From Arthrobacter globiformis NBRC 12137 (GTDB taxonomy: Bacteria; Actinomycetota; Actinomycetes; Actinomycetales; Micrococcaceae), in NCBI RefSeq assembly GCF_000238915.1, contig NZ_BAEG01000039.1, positions 1-64,000 on the forward strand: 64,000 nt of DNA. The letters are read 5' to 3'. Shown here in pieces: positions 1 to 7,500 of this stretch. The translations under genes and the position numbers were made by a program. The first letter of the stretch is position 1; the number at the start of each line of letters is the position of its first letter. Under the pieces are notes generated by a model. The model saw only the letters and a list, made by a program, of their open reading frames with translations, was not told the DNA's origin and searched no databases.

Positions 1-621
1 ACCCTTCGGCTGTACCGGCCCGCACCGACTGTGGCCTTCGGCCAGCGCGACACCCGCCTGCCCGGCTTCGGCGCCGCCGCCCAGGCCTGCCGCGACCTGG
101 GGTTCGAACCGCTGATCCGCAAGGCCGGAGGCCGCGCCGCCGCCTACCATGAGGGCACCTTGATCATCGATCACGTGGAGCCGCACAGTGACGCGATCGC
201 CGGAGCCAAGGGCCGTTTCGCATTTTTCGGCGAGATGCTCGCGGGGGCACTCCAAAGCGTTGGCGTGCACGCCGCCGTCGGCGAGATCCCGGGGGAGTAC
301 TGCCCGGGTGAATACAGCGTCCACGGCTTCGCGGATGAGGCTCCGGGCCGCCGGGTCAAGCTGGTGGGTACAGCCCAGCGCGTGGTGTCCGGCGCCTGGC
401 TGTTCAGCTCCGTCGTCGTGGTGGAGGACTCGGCGCCGATCCGCGAGGTGCTGACGGCCAGCTATGCGGCCCTGGGGCTGGACTGGGATCCGGCGACTGC
501 CGGCGCGGTCAACGACCTTGTGCCCGGCCTTGACGTGCAGGCCATCGAGGAGGCTGTGGTCCGCACCTACGCGGAGTACGCCACGCTGGGCCAGGCGGAC
601 TTCAGCAGTCTCCGCGCCTGA
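1..621 (+). CDS. Lipoate/biotin protein ligase family protein (5' truncated)
   Basis: The reading frame is open from the first base of the window, so the N-terminus lies outside. The visible part (about 206 residues) opens with LRLYRPAPTVAFGQRD, then a KAGGRAAAYHEGTL stretch. The pattern (substrate-loop FGxRD, then a GGRAxxxxxGxL motif) is that of the BPL/LplA/LipB fold, which moves lipoate or octanoate (or biotin) onto a target lysine of 2-oxoacid dehydrogenases or GcvH. The GxAQR motif (KLVGTAQRV) fits the conserved ligand-binding strand of this fold. A C-terminal region of about 80 residues follows. Which acyl group or carrier it uses cannot be told. It stands alone: the next gene is on the other strand. 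Confidence 0.75.
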   Translation, partial: TLRLYRPAPTVAFGQRDTRLPGFGAAAQACRDLGFEPLIRKAGGRAAAYHEGTLIIDHVEPHSDAIAGAKGRFAFFGEMLAGALQSVGVHAAVGEIPGEYCPGEYSVHGFADEAPGRRVKLVGTAQRVVSGAWLFSSVVVVEDSAPIREVLTASYAALGLDWDPATAGAVNDLVPGLDVQAIEEAVVRTYAEYATLGQADFSSLRA

Positions 622-699
622 CTCTGCGCTGTGACACCGGCGCCGCCAAGCTTCGGTCCGCCGGGGTGCGGCTCTTCGGCCCGTTCTGTTGAGTGGCTG

Positions 700-1062
700 C
701 TATTCGGTGGCCGGGGGGATTTGGCAGATCATGAGGACGTTTCCGTCCGGGTCCCGGAAGTTGAACCACTGGTCATCGTTGACGTCGGTGAGTTCCACGC
801 CCCGGGTTTTCATGAACACGTGGGCCGCATGGATGTCGGCGGTGTTGAAGTGGAACGCAGGAACCTGGAAAACCGCGCCAGGGGAGTAGATCCTGCTGTC
901 CAGGACGAGGCCGGCCCCCTCCATGGGGAGTATGTACAGATGGTCCAGCAGGACCTTGTCGTCTGCGGGCACGCCCAGCATGCCGCAGTACCAGTCGCGG
1001 GCTTCCTCGATATCGCTGACGGGGACGAAGACGGTGCCGATCTGCGGGGAAACTGGATTCAC
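700..1062 (-). CDS. VOC family (glyoxalase/bleomycin-resistance fold) protein
   Basis: A 120-residue single-domain protein. It begins IGTVFVPVSDIEEARDWYCGML, the typical first beta-alpha unit of the vicinal oxygen chelate fold, and ends with the FRDPDGNVLMICQ signature that carries the last beta strands. Such proteins act as small cytoplasmic metal-dependent enzymes or ligand binders, usually as homodimers. The length equals one VOC repeat pair. No neighbour hints at a substrate: the gene is convergent with the lipoate-ligase-like gene and divergent from a small protein gene. It differs clearly from the second VOC protein at 2755-3177, so it is not a recent duplicate. Confidence 0.85.
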   Translation of the reverse strand: MNPVSPQIGTVFVPVSDIEEARDWYCGMLGVPADDKVLLDHLYILPMEGAGLVLDSRIYSPGAVFQVPAFHFNTADIHAAHVFMKTRGVELTDVNDDQWFNFRDPDGNVLMICQIPPATE

Positions 1063-1222
1063 AGCAATCCTTTGGAACGCGGGAAGGAACTCGAACTGTA
1101 ACGCGCCGGACTGGCAATCGCCAGATGCGTCGCCGGGTCCGGAATTTTCGTACCCAGACCTGTCGATTTCAAACGCAGACGAGAGGACGATTAAGGGACA
1201 GCCGCTGAGAAGGAGGTCGGTG

Positions 1223-1489
1223 ATGTGCTATTCATCGCGGGCGGATTTTGGCTGGGACACCCGAAAGGATACCGTCCGAACGCCTGAGGCGCACCGGGCC
1301 CCGGTACCGACGGAAGCTGCGCCCGGGAACCCGCTGCCTGTGGACCATCCGCAACCCCGGACCCACGCGGACGACACCAGGCTGTGGGCCTTCCTGGCCC
1401 GCCGCAAGGAACCCCGCCGCCAGGAAGCCCGCCGCCAGGAAGCCCGCGCGCCCAGGCCGATCCAGGACCGGATCGGCGAAAAGGTCTGA
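1223..1489 (+). CDS. Small basic hypothetical protein with tandem RRQEA repeat
   Basis: An 88-residue protein beginning MCYSSRADFGWDTRKDT. The start is chosen because AGGAGG (1211-1216) sits 6 nt before this ATG, one of the strongest ribosome binding sites in the window. I recall similar short proteins starting MCYSSR in Arthrobacter relatives, but no function is known to me. The middle is proline-rich. The C-terminal third is very basic and contains two exact copies of a 15-bp unit (1415-1444) encoding RRQEA twice. There is no signal peptide or membrane segment. A strong hairpin terminator follows 26 nt after the stop, supporting a monocistronic gene. Confidence 0.6.
   Translation: MCYSSRADFGWDTRKDTVRTPEAHRAPVPTEAAPGNPLPVDHPQPRTHADDTRLWAFLARRKEPRRQEARRQEARAPRPIQDRIGEKV
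1415..1444 (+). repeat. In-frame 15-bp tandem repeat x2
   Basis: Two adjacent identical 15-bp units (CGCCGCCAGGAAGCC) inside the small basic protein gene, each encoding R-R-Q-E-A. A looser copy lies just upstream. Confidence 0.85.
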
Positions 1490-1515
1490 TCCTGGGGACC
1501 AGAAACAGCAAATGG

Positions 1516-1555
1516 AAACAGTAAAGGCACCGGTCTTCCGGTGCCTTTACTGTTT
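1516..1555. terminator. Bidirectional hairpin terminator
   Basis: A perfect 18-bp inverted repeat (1516-1533 and 1538-1555) with a TCTT loop. It lies between two convergent genes, the small basic protein and mycoredoxin. The stem has A-rich and T-rich outer ends on both sides, so it can serve both strands. Confidence 0.9.
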
Positions 1556-1576
1556 GAACGTAGTGCGGCGTCAGCC

Positions 1577-1834
1577 TTAAGCGGCGAGCCTGTTCTTGAC
1601 CTCTGCTGCGGACGGGTTCGTGGCAGCCGTGCCGTCCGGGAAGAGGACGGTGGGGACGGTGCGGTTGCCGCCGTTGATCTGCTCCACGAGCTCGGCCGTG
1701 CCGTCGACCTCTTCGATGTTGATCTCGGTGTAGCCGATGCCCTGGGCGTCCAGCTGCTTCTTCAGCCGGTTGCAGTAGCCGCACCAGGTGGTCGAGAACA
1801 TGGTGATGGTGCCGTCTTCGGGGGTAAAGTCCAC
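1577..1834 (-). CDS. mrx1: Mycoredoxin / glutaredoxin-like protein
   Basis: An 85-residue thioredoxin-fold protein with the redox motif CGYC at residues 18-21, preceded by TMFSTTWCGYC, and a later TVPTV cis-proline loop. CGYC and an actinobacterial host match mycoredoxin-1, which reduces mycothiol-mixed disulfides using mycothiol rather than glutathione. The start is a GTG at 1834, chosen because a GAGGAGAG ribosome binding site precedes it and because it gives the normal family length. The frame stays open far upstream, but that extension would run antisense through the yedK gene. NrdH-type redoxins are the alternative, but they usually carry C-V/M-Q-C. Confidence 0.88.
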   Translation of the reverse strand: MDFTPEDGTITMFSTTWCGYCNRLKKQLDAQGIGYTEINIEEVDGTAELVEQINGGNRTVPTVLFPDGTAATNPSAAEVKNRLAA

Positions 1835-1924
1835 GGGCTCTCCTCTGATTGATATGGTCCTGTCGGTTTCCCTCCCCACAACCGTAACCCGGGCACCGGT
1901 ATTCCCCAGCCTCTGTTGCAATGG

Positions 1925-1930
1925 CATGCT
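1925..1930 (+). promoter_or_regulatory. Possible -10 box of a leaderless yedK transcript
   Basis: CATGCT lies 6 nt before the yedK ATG, and no Shine-Dalgarno sequence is present. The spacing is what a leaderless mRNA would need, but the hexamer is only a fair match to TANNNT. Confidence 0.3.
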
Positions 1931-1936
1931 GGTGCC

Positions 1937-2686
1937 ATGTGTGGACGTTACGTCATGGCCCGGGCAGTGGGGGATCTGCTGGCCGAATTCGACGCCGAAC
2001 TTGAGAACGAAACCGAAATCCCGCCGTCGTGGAACGTTGCGCCCACCGACGGCGCGCCCATTGTGCTTGAACGGCTGATCGACGGCGACACGGTCCGCCA
2101 GCTGCACGTCGCCCGCTGGGGTCTGGTGCCATCCTGGGCGAAAAGCCCGGGCATCGGAGCGAAGATGATCAATGCCCGGAGTGAGTCGGTCCTTGAGAAG
2201 CCGGCGTTCCGCAAGGCCGTGCAGTCGAGGCGCTGCGCGGTCCCTGCGGACGGATACTACGAGTGGAAGCAGGGCGAGGGCCGCAGCAAGCAGCCCTATT
2301 ACGTCCACCCCCGGGACGAGTCCGCCATGGCCTTCGCCGGACTCTACGAGTGGTGGAAGGATCCGACCCTGCCGCCGGGCGAACCCGCGCAGTGGATGCT
2401 GTCGATGTCCATCATGACGGCGGACTCGCCGCCGGCGGGAACTGAAGGCACGGTGTTCGCCGAACTCACAGCGCTCCACGACCGCGTCCCGCTGCCCATG
2501 AGCCGCGACACCATGGCTGCCTGGCTCGACCCCCAGGCGGACGACGCCGCCGGCCTGGTGGACCTCGTCCGGTCAGGCGTCAAGGACGTAGCCGCCGGCT
2601 GGCGGGTGGATTCCGTGGGCAAGGCGGTGGGCAACGTCCGCAACAACTCCCCGGAGCTCATCGAGCCTGTGGAGGCACTCTTCTGA
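1937..2686 (+). CDS. yedK: SOS response-associated peptidase (YedK/HMCES family)
   Basis: A 249-residue SRAP-domain protein. Known family members sense abasic sites in single-stranded DNA and bind them covalently through Cys2 exposed after Met removal. The sequence begins MCGRY, so Cys2 is present. The other family residues are also visible: Asn in MINARSE, Glu in DGYYEW and His in LTALHDRVPLPM. The ATG at 1937 is forced because only this start places Cys at position 2; a longer frame upstream would bury it. The gene lies 2.1 kb before a LexA-controlled polymerase cassette but in its own transcription unit. No LexA box is visible in front of it. Confidence 0.95.
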   Translation: MCGRYVMARAVGDLLAEFDAELENETEIPPSWNVAPTDGAPIVLERLIDGDTVRQLHVARWGLVPSWAKSPGIGAKMINARSESVLEKPAFRKAVQSRRCAVPADGYYEWKQGEGRSKQPYYVHPRDESAMAFAGLYEWWKDPTLPPGEPAQWMLSMSIMTADSPPAGTEGTVFAELTALHDRVPLPMSRDTMAAWLDPQADDAAGLVDLVRSGVKDVAAGWRVDSVGKAVGNVRNNSPELIEPVEALF

Positions 2687-2754
2687 GTTAGCCTCCTGGA
2701 TAAGCGGACCCGGGCCGAACCAGACCCAAGCCCGCAATCGGACGGGTCCTGCAA

Positions 2755-3177
2755 TCAGACGGTGACCTGGCCGCCGTCGTCCACTGTCCAGGTGGGGTTG
2801 AACGCAATTTCCCAGCGGAAGCCGTCCGGATCGGCGAAGTATCCGGTGTAGCCGCCCCAGGGCTGGGTCTTGGCAGGGGCCACGACGGCGGCGCCGGCAG
2901 ACTCTGCCTGCGCCATCACCTGGTCCACCTGCTCGGCGCTGCCGACGTTGTGGCTGAGCGTGATGCAGGGAACGGCAGCGGGAGCGTCGACGGCGGCTTC
3001 GGCCTGCATCTGCCCGGCATCCCACAAGGAGAGAATCAGGCCGTGGTTGGCCTGGATGAAGACCACCTCGTCGGGAACCTCCCGGTGGACCGGCCAGCCC
3101 AGGCCGTCCACGTAGAAGCGCCGGGAGGCGGCCACGCTGCGCACTCCCAATGAAATAAAATCGACTCTGGGCTGCAT
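2755..3177 (-). CDS. VOC family protein
   Basis: A 140-residue vicinal oxygen chelate protein. It shows the first half-site RVDFISLGVRSVAASRRFYV, the central acidic strand, and the closing YTGYFADPDGFRWEIAFNP motif, which is the usual second half of a glyoxalase-like domain with the terminal glutamate. A small cytoplasmic enzyme or binding protein is expected; the substrate is unknown. Its start codon lies only 14 nt from the divergently transcribed chorismate mutase, so the two promoters must overlap or lie inside each other's coding regions. Confidence 0.85.
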   Translation of the reverse strand: MQPRVDFISLGVRSVAASRRFYVDGLGWPVHREVPDEVVFIQANHGLILSLWDAGQMQAEAAVDAPAAVPCITLSHNVGSAEQVDQVMAQAESAGAAVVAPAKTQPWGGYTGYFADPDGFRWEIAFNPTWTVDDGGQVTV

Positions 3178-3191
3178 GGTTCGATACTGTC

Positions 3192-3518
3192 ATGACCATG
3201 CCCACAAATCACGGAGACGAGAAAAACGCCCAGGCTGACCGGGAACAGCTCGCTGCCGTGCGGGTTGCGGTGGATGAGGTGGACGAGCAGATCGTCACGC
3301 TGATCGCCCGGCGCGAGCGCCTGATCCGCATCGCGGGAACCCTGAAGGGTGACGACGCCGAAGTGCGGGCGCCGGGGCGCGTGGAGCGGGTCATCGAGCA
3401 TGTGCGCTCGGCCGCCGAGAAAAAAGAAATAGACCCGGACATCGTGGAAAGCACGTACCGGGCCATGATCTCGAAGTTCATCGAGCTTGAGATGAAAATC
3501 CACAACGACAACAGCTGA
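3192..3518 (+). CDS. Chorismate mutase, AroQ type
   Basis: A 108-residue all-alpha protein of the AroQ class, which rearranges chorismate to prephenate for phenylalanine and tyrosine synthesis. The first long helix (residues about 17-50) has the family pattern LAAVRVAVDEVDEQIVTLIARR followed by a basic turn, and the last helix ends YRAMISKFIELEMK. No signal peptide is present, so it is the cytoplasmic form. Two in-frame ATGs are available (3192 and 3198). The second lies 7 nt after TACTGT and could be a leaderless start, as no Shine-Dalgarno sequence precedes either. The gene is far from the aro operon at 57-61 kb. Confidence 0.88.
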   Translation: MTMPTNHGDEKNAQADREQLAAVRVAVDEVDEQIVTLIARRERLIRIAGTLKGDDAEVRAPGRVERVIEHVRSAAEKKEIDPDIVESTYRAMISKFIELEMKIHNDNS

Positions 3519-3617
3519 GCTGTTGTTAGGCACGCCCGGCTGTTGTCAGGCGCGCCGCGGCGCAGGGTCGGCTGTCCCGGGCTGGTGCCCGGTGCAGCTC
3601 GCGGGGGCGCTGACCCT

Positions 3618-4004
3618 TTAAAGCTTCTCCTCGACGGGCACGCCGGACTGGAATTCCCGCCCGTCGGCCTCACTGAACGCAGACATGAGGTGGCTCTTGT
3701 CCAGTCCCAGTACCGTGCTCATGGGGAAGTTGCCCGTGATGGTGTTGCCCGAGTGTTCAACGCTGCTGAGGTCGAAATTCTCCTCCGTGCCGTCATGGCT
3801 GAAGGAGTAGATCGAAACCGCCTCGCCGTTCATGAACTCGATTCCCAGCCTCCGTTGATGTGAATAATCCGGAGTGGCAGCCACGAGCCCCACAACAAAG
3901 GCGCCCGATGCTGGAATGTTGCCGTCGATATCGAACTTGGCCACCAATGTGCTTTCTTTGGCGGCGATGCTTACCTGCTTCAGGAGCGCGTCATTGGAAC
4001 TCAT
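3618..4004 (-). CDS. Hypothetical protein, unrecognised
   Basis: A 128-residue acidic protein that I do not recognise. The ATG at 4004 is preferred over an upstream ATG at 4046, because the extra 14 residues look like non-coding translation. The sequence alternates short hydrophobic strands with polar turns (for example ESTLVAKFDIDGNIPASGAFVVGLVAA and a later FDLSSVEHSGNTITGNFPM), which suggests a beta-sandwich. No signal peptide, membrane helix or cysteine is seen. It diverges from the LexA-box-controlled cassette; its start is about 80 bp from the LexA box, so damage control of this gene is possible but not shown. Confidence 0.6.
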   Translation of the reverse strand: MSSNDALLKQVSIAAKESTLVAKFDIDGNIPASGAFVVGLVAATPDYSHQRRLGIEFMNGEAVSIYSFSHDGTEENFDLSSVEHSGNTITGNFPMSTVLGLDKSHLMSAFSEADGREFQSGVPVEEKL

Positions 4005-4070
4005 GGGACCATCCTGCCCTGTGAGCCGCCGTCCGTCCACACCCATCTAGGTTTTGTCGCCCGCCCGGCG

Positions 4071-4076
4071 TAAACT
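4071..4076 (+). promoter_or_regulatory. Candidate -10 box of the DUF6504-dnaE2 operon
   Basis: TAAACT lies 8 nt before the LexA palindrome. A start of transcription 6-7 nt downstream would fall inside the operator, the usual layout for repression. No convincing -35 box is seen at the normal distance. Confidence 0.45.
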
Positions 4077-4081
4077 GGAAT

Positions 4082-4103
4082 CATTCGAATACATATTCGA
4101 ATG
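4082..4103. promoter_or_regulatory. LexA operator (SOS box)
   Basis: A perfect 22-bp palindrome with core TCGAAT-ACAT-ATTCGA (4085-4100). It matches the actinobacterial SOS box TCGAAC-N4-GTTCGA with a symmetric C-to-T/G-to-A change. It lies 45 nt before the DUF6504 start, and the flanking bases extend the symmetry by 3 bp on each side. Confidence 0.9.
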
Positions 4104-4147
4104 ACTGCGGATTTTCTGCAGAATCAGATTGGTATCCGGAGGCACCC

Positions 4148-4513
4148 ATGGGAACGTTCAGCGAGTCTGTTGACGTCGTCTGCGCACCTGCCGGTGAGCC
4201 GGCGGAGCTTCGGTGGGGCGGCAGGGACTACCTGGTCTGCGCTGAACCCCTGCGCTGGTACGAACGCCGCCAGTGGTGGGCCGAAGAGCGGCGTGCTCCG
4301 CTCGGAAGCGGCCCCGGGCTTGTGGACCATGAGATCTGGCGGGTGCAGGTCCTGCCTGCCGGCCGAAGCAGTCCGCCGGAAACTCCGGCTGCAGAACCGA
4401 CTGAACCTCTAACCCTTGACCTGGTGCGGCACGCCGGCAGCGGACGCTGGCGGCTGATCCGGATCCACGACGCCCTCCGGCCCAAAGACGCACTCCAGCA
4501 CAAATCAGCATGA
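4148..4513 (+). CDS. DUF6504 family protein of the SOS mutasome cassette
   Basis: A 121-residue protein without known catalytic motifs. In actinobacteria DUF6504 genes typically sit beside imuB and dnaE2. The middle holds tryptophan-rich segments (WGGRDYLV, RWYERRQWWAEE, HEIWRVQVL) and the C-terminus ends RWRLIRIHDALRPKD; together they suggest a small beta-rich binding domain. A GGAGG ribosome binding site precedes the ATG by 6 nt. The stop overlaps the dnaE2 start as ATGA, so the two are translationally coupled. The LexA operator upstream implies DNA-damage induction of both. A role as accessory factor for DnaE2 is inferred from context only. Confidence 0.8.
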   Translation: MGTFSESVDVVCAPAGEPAELRWGGRDYLVCAEPLRWYERRQWWAEERRAPLGSGPGLVDHEIWRVQVLPAGRSSPPETPAAEPTEPLTLDLVRHAGSGRWRLIRIHDALRPKDALQHKSA

Positions 4514-7500
4514 GCTTCACTCACCTTCACGTGTCCACCGCCTTCAGCGCCCACTATGGTGTCTCCTGGCCGGATGAACTCGCCCAGGCAGCCGCTGCCC
4601 AGGGGGCAACCGCCCTCGGCTGCACGGACCGCGACGGCCTGTACGGCACCGTAAAACACCTCAAGGCCTGCATGGCTGCCGGAATTGATCCTGTGGTCGG
4701 CGTGGATCTGTCAGTGTTCGACGACGAGGGGGACCACGATCCCGGGGTGGCCGGTGCACGGGTTTCCAAAACCCGGTTTTCTGCTTCCCGCGTCACCGGG
4801 CGCGTCGTGATCCTTGCGCATGGCCACAACAACGGTGCGGGATACAAAGCACTGTGCCGGCTGATCTCCGACGCGCATGCCCGCACCACGGGCAAGGCCG
4901 GGGGAACGGTGCCCGTTGCTGTCACCAGGGCTGAACTGGCCTCACGCGTCCTGGATCCGGAAACCCTGAAACCGGTGCTCACCGTGCTGTTGGGCCCGGA
5001 TTCCGACGTCGGCACCGCGCTGGGCGGGCGGCGGTACCTTCGGCCCCGCACCCTTTTCAAGGCCTGGCTGGACGCCATGCCGGCCGGAAGCGTCGCGGCA
5101 GAGATCGTCACCCACCTCAGTGCTCCGGGGGAGCCGTTAAGCACCGCCCATGCGGTCCGCATGCTCAAGCTGGCGCAGGAATACGGCGTGCCGGCGGTGC
5201 TCACCAACGCAGTACGCTACTGCGAGGAGGACGGGGCGGCCACCGCCGATGTCCTGGATTCGGCCCGCACCCTGAAGTCGCTTCCCGAACTGTCCGCCGC
5301 CCCGCTGCTTCAGCCCAACGGGCAGGGCTGGCTGAAAACCCCGGACCAAATGGTGGAACTGGGCAAGGAAGTCATCCATGCTGCCGGTTACGGGGCCGCA
5401 GATCTCCAGGTGCTGCTCGCGCAGACCGAGGCGCTCGCGGACCGTTGCCGCATGGATCCCGTGTCTGACATGGGCTGGAAGCAGCCGGTGGTGCCTGAAG
5501 CTGCCGTCATCGGCATTGAAGGGGATCCGCTGGCGGAACTGGCCCAGCGCTGCGAAGCCGGAATCACGCGGCGGTTCCCCGGCATCTCCGGGCAGGCGGA
5601 AGCGGACATGCGGGCACGGCTGCAGCATGAACTGAAGATCATTGCCCGCCTCGGCTTTGCCTCCTACTTCCTCACCGTGGCCGAGGTTTCCCGCATGATC
5701 CTGGACATGGGGGTGAGGGCGGCAGCCCGGGGATCGGGGGCTTCCAGCCTGGTGAACTACCTGATCGACATCAGCCAGGTGAACCCCCTCCAGCATGACC
5801 TGATCTTCGAACGGTTCCTCTCCGGCGACCGGTCAACGCTGCCTGACATCGACATCGACGTTGAAAGCGCTGAGCGGCACAACGTCTACCGGAAGATCTT
5901 TGACCGGTTCGGCTCCCAGCGCGTCACGCTGATGAGCATGCAGAACGGCTACCGCGCTCGCGGTGCGGTGCGGGACGCCGGCATGGCATTGGGGATGGAC
6001 GACGGCGATGTCGGCGAGATTGCCAAGCAGCTGTGGCGCTTTTCGGCACGGAAGTTCCGGGAGGCACTGGAGGAAAAGCCGGAACTTCGCGAGTTCGCCG
6101 GACGGGTGGAACAGCGGAACTTCTCGGAGAACCAGCAGCTGGACCTGCTGGTGGACCTCACCGAACGGCTGGACCGGCTTCCGCGCCACATCTCCATGCA
6201 CCCCTGCGGGGTGATCCTCGGTGATGCCACCCTGCTGGACCGGACACCCGTCCAGCCCAGCGGCCTTGGCCTGCCCATGAGCCAGTTCGACAAACACGAC
6301 ATGGACCCCATGGGCATGCTGAAGCTGGATGTCCTGGGAGTCAGGATGCAAAGCGCCATGGCCTTTGCCGTGCGGGAGATCATCCGCATCCATCCCTCCA
6401 AGGCTGAAGTGGTGGCAGCCGGAGCCCACCCCGTTGCCACAGATGGCAGCGGTCCGGACTACATTGCCGAGGACGGCCTGATCGATCTCAATGCCGTGCC
6501 CCTGGATGATGAGCCGACGTATGAGCTGATCAGAAGCACCCACACACTGGGGTGCTTCCAGATCGAATCACCGGGCCAGCGGGAGCTGGTGGGCAAGATG
6601 GCCCCGCGCGAATTCAACGACCTCATCATCGACATCTCACTGTTCCGTCCGGGGCCCATGAAATCTGACATGGTCAGGCCCTTCCTGGAACACCGGCACG
6701 GCTTCGCGCCAGAAACTTATCCGCACCCGGACCTGAAGCCGGTACTTCAGGAAACCCACGGGGTGACGGTCTTCCATGAGCAGATCCTGCGGACCTTTGA
6801 CGTGATGACCGGCTGCGGGCTGGCAAAGGCCGACGAATTCCGCAGGGCGTTGAGCAATGACGTCTTGGAAGGGCAGGTTGAGGAGTTTTTCCGCCGCGAG
6901 GCCAAAGCCAGGGGATATCAGCCGGACGTTGTGGACAAGGTGTGGGGCACCCTGAAATCGTTCGCCAGTTTCGGGTTCTGCAAAGCCCACGGCGCAGCCT
7001 TTGCCGTGCCCACGTACCAGTCGGCCTGGCTGAAGGCCCACCATCCGGAAGCGTTCCTCGCCGGCCTGTGGGAACACGATCCCGGAATGTACCCCAAGCG
7101 CCTCCTTGTGGCCGAAGCACGTCGCATGGGCATCCCCATTCTTCCGCTGGACATCAACCGCAGCGGCGCGGAGTACCGGGTGGAGCGCGTCGCGGAAGGC
7201 CCGGACCGGGGAAAGCTGGGCATCCGGCTGAGCCTCAACGGCATCTTCGGGCTTTCCGGTGCTGAGCTGAAGCGGATCGTTGCAGGCCAGCCCTATGACT
7301 CGCTGGCGGATCTGAGGGCACGCTCCAGGCTGAGCAAGCCCAGCATCAAGCGGCTCGCCCAACTGGGTGCCTTTGACACCCTGCACCGGGAATCCGGCGG
7401 GACAGCGAACCGGGCAGACCTTGTCCACCACCTGCAAAGCCTGCAGAGCAAGCCGGCAAAGAAAGGCGCCGACATCATTGAGGGGCAGCTCGCGTTGCCG

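Noticed and set aside
101..110. GGTTCGAACC, resembling a tRNA T-loop
   Set aside because: It lies inside the lipoate-ligase-like coding region. No acceptor or anticodon stem can be formed around it.
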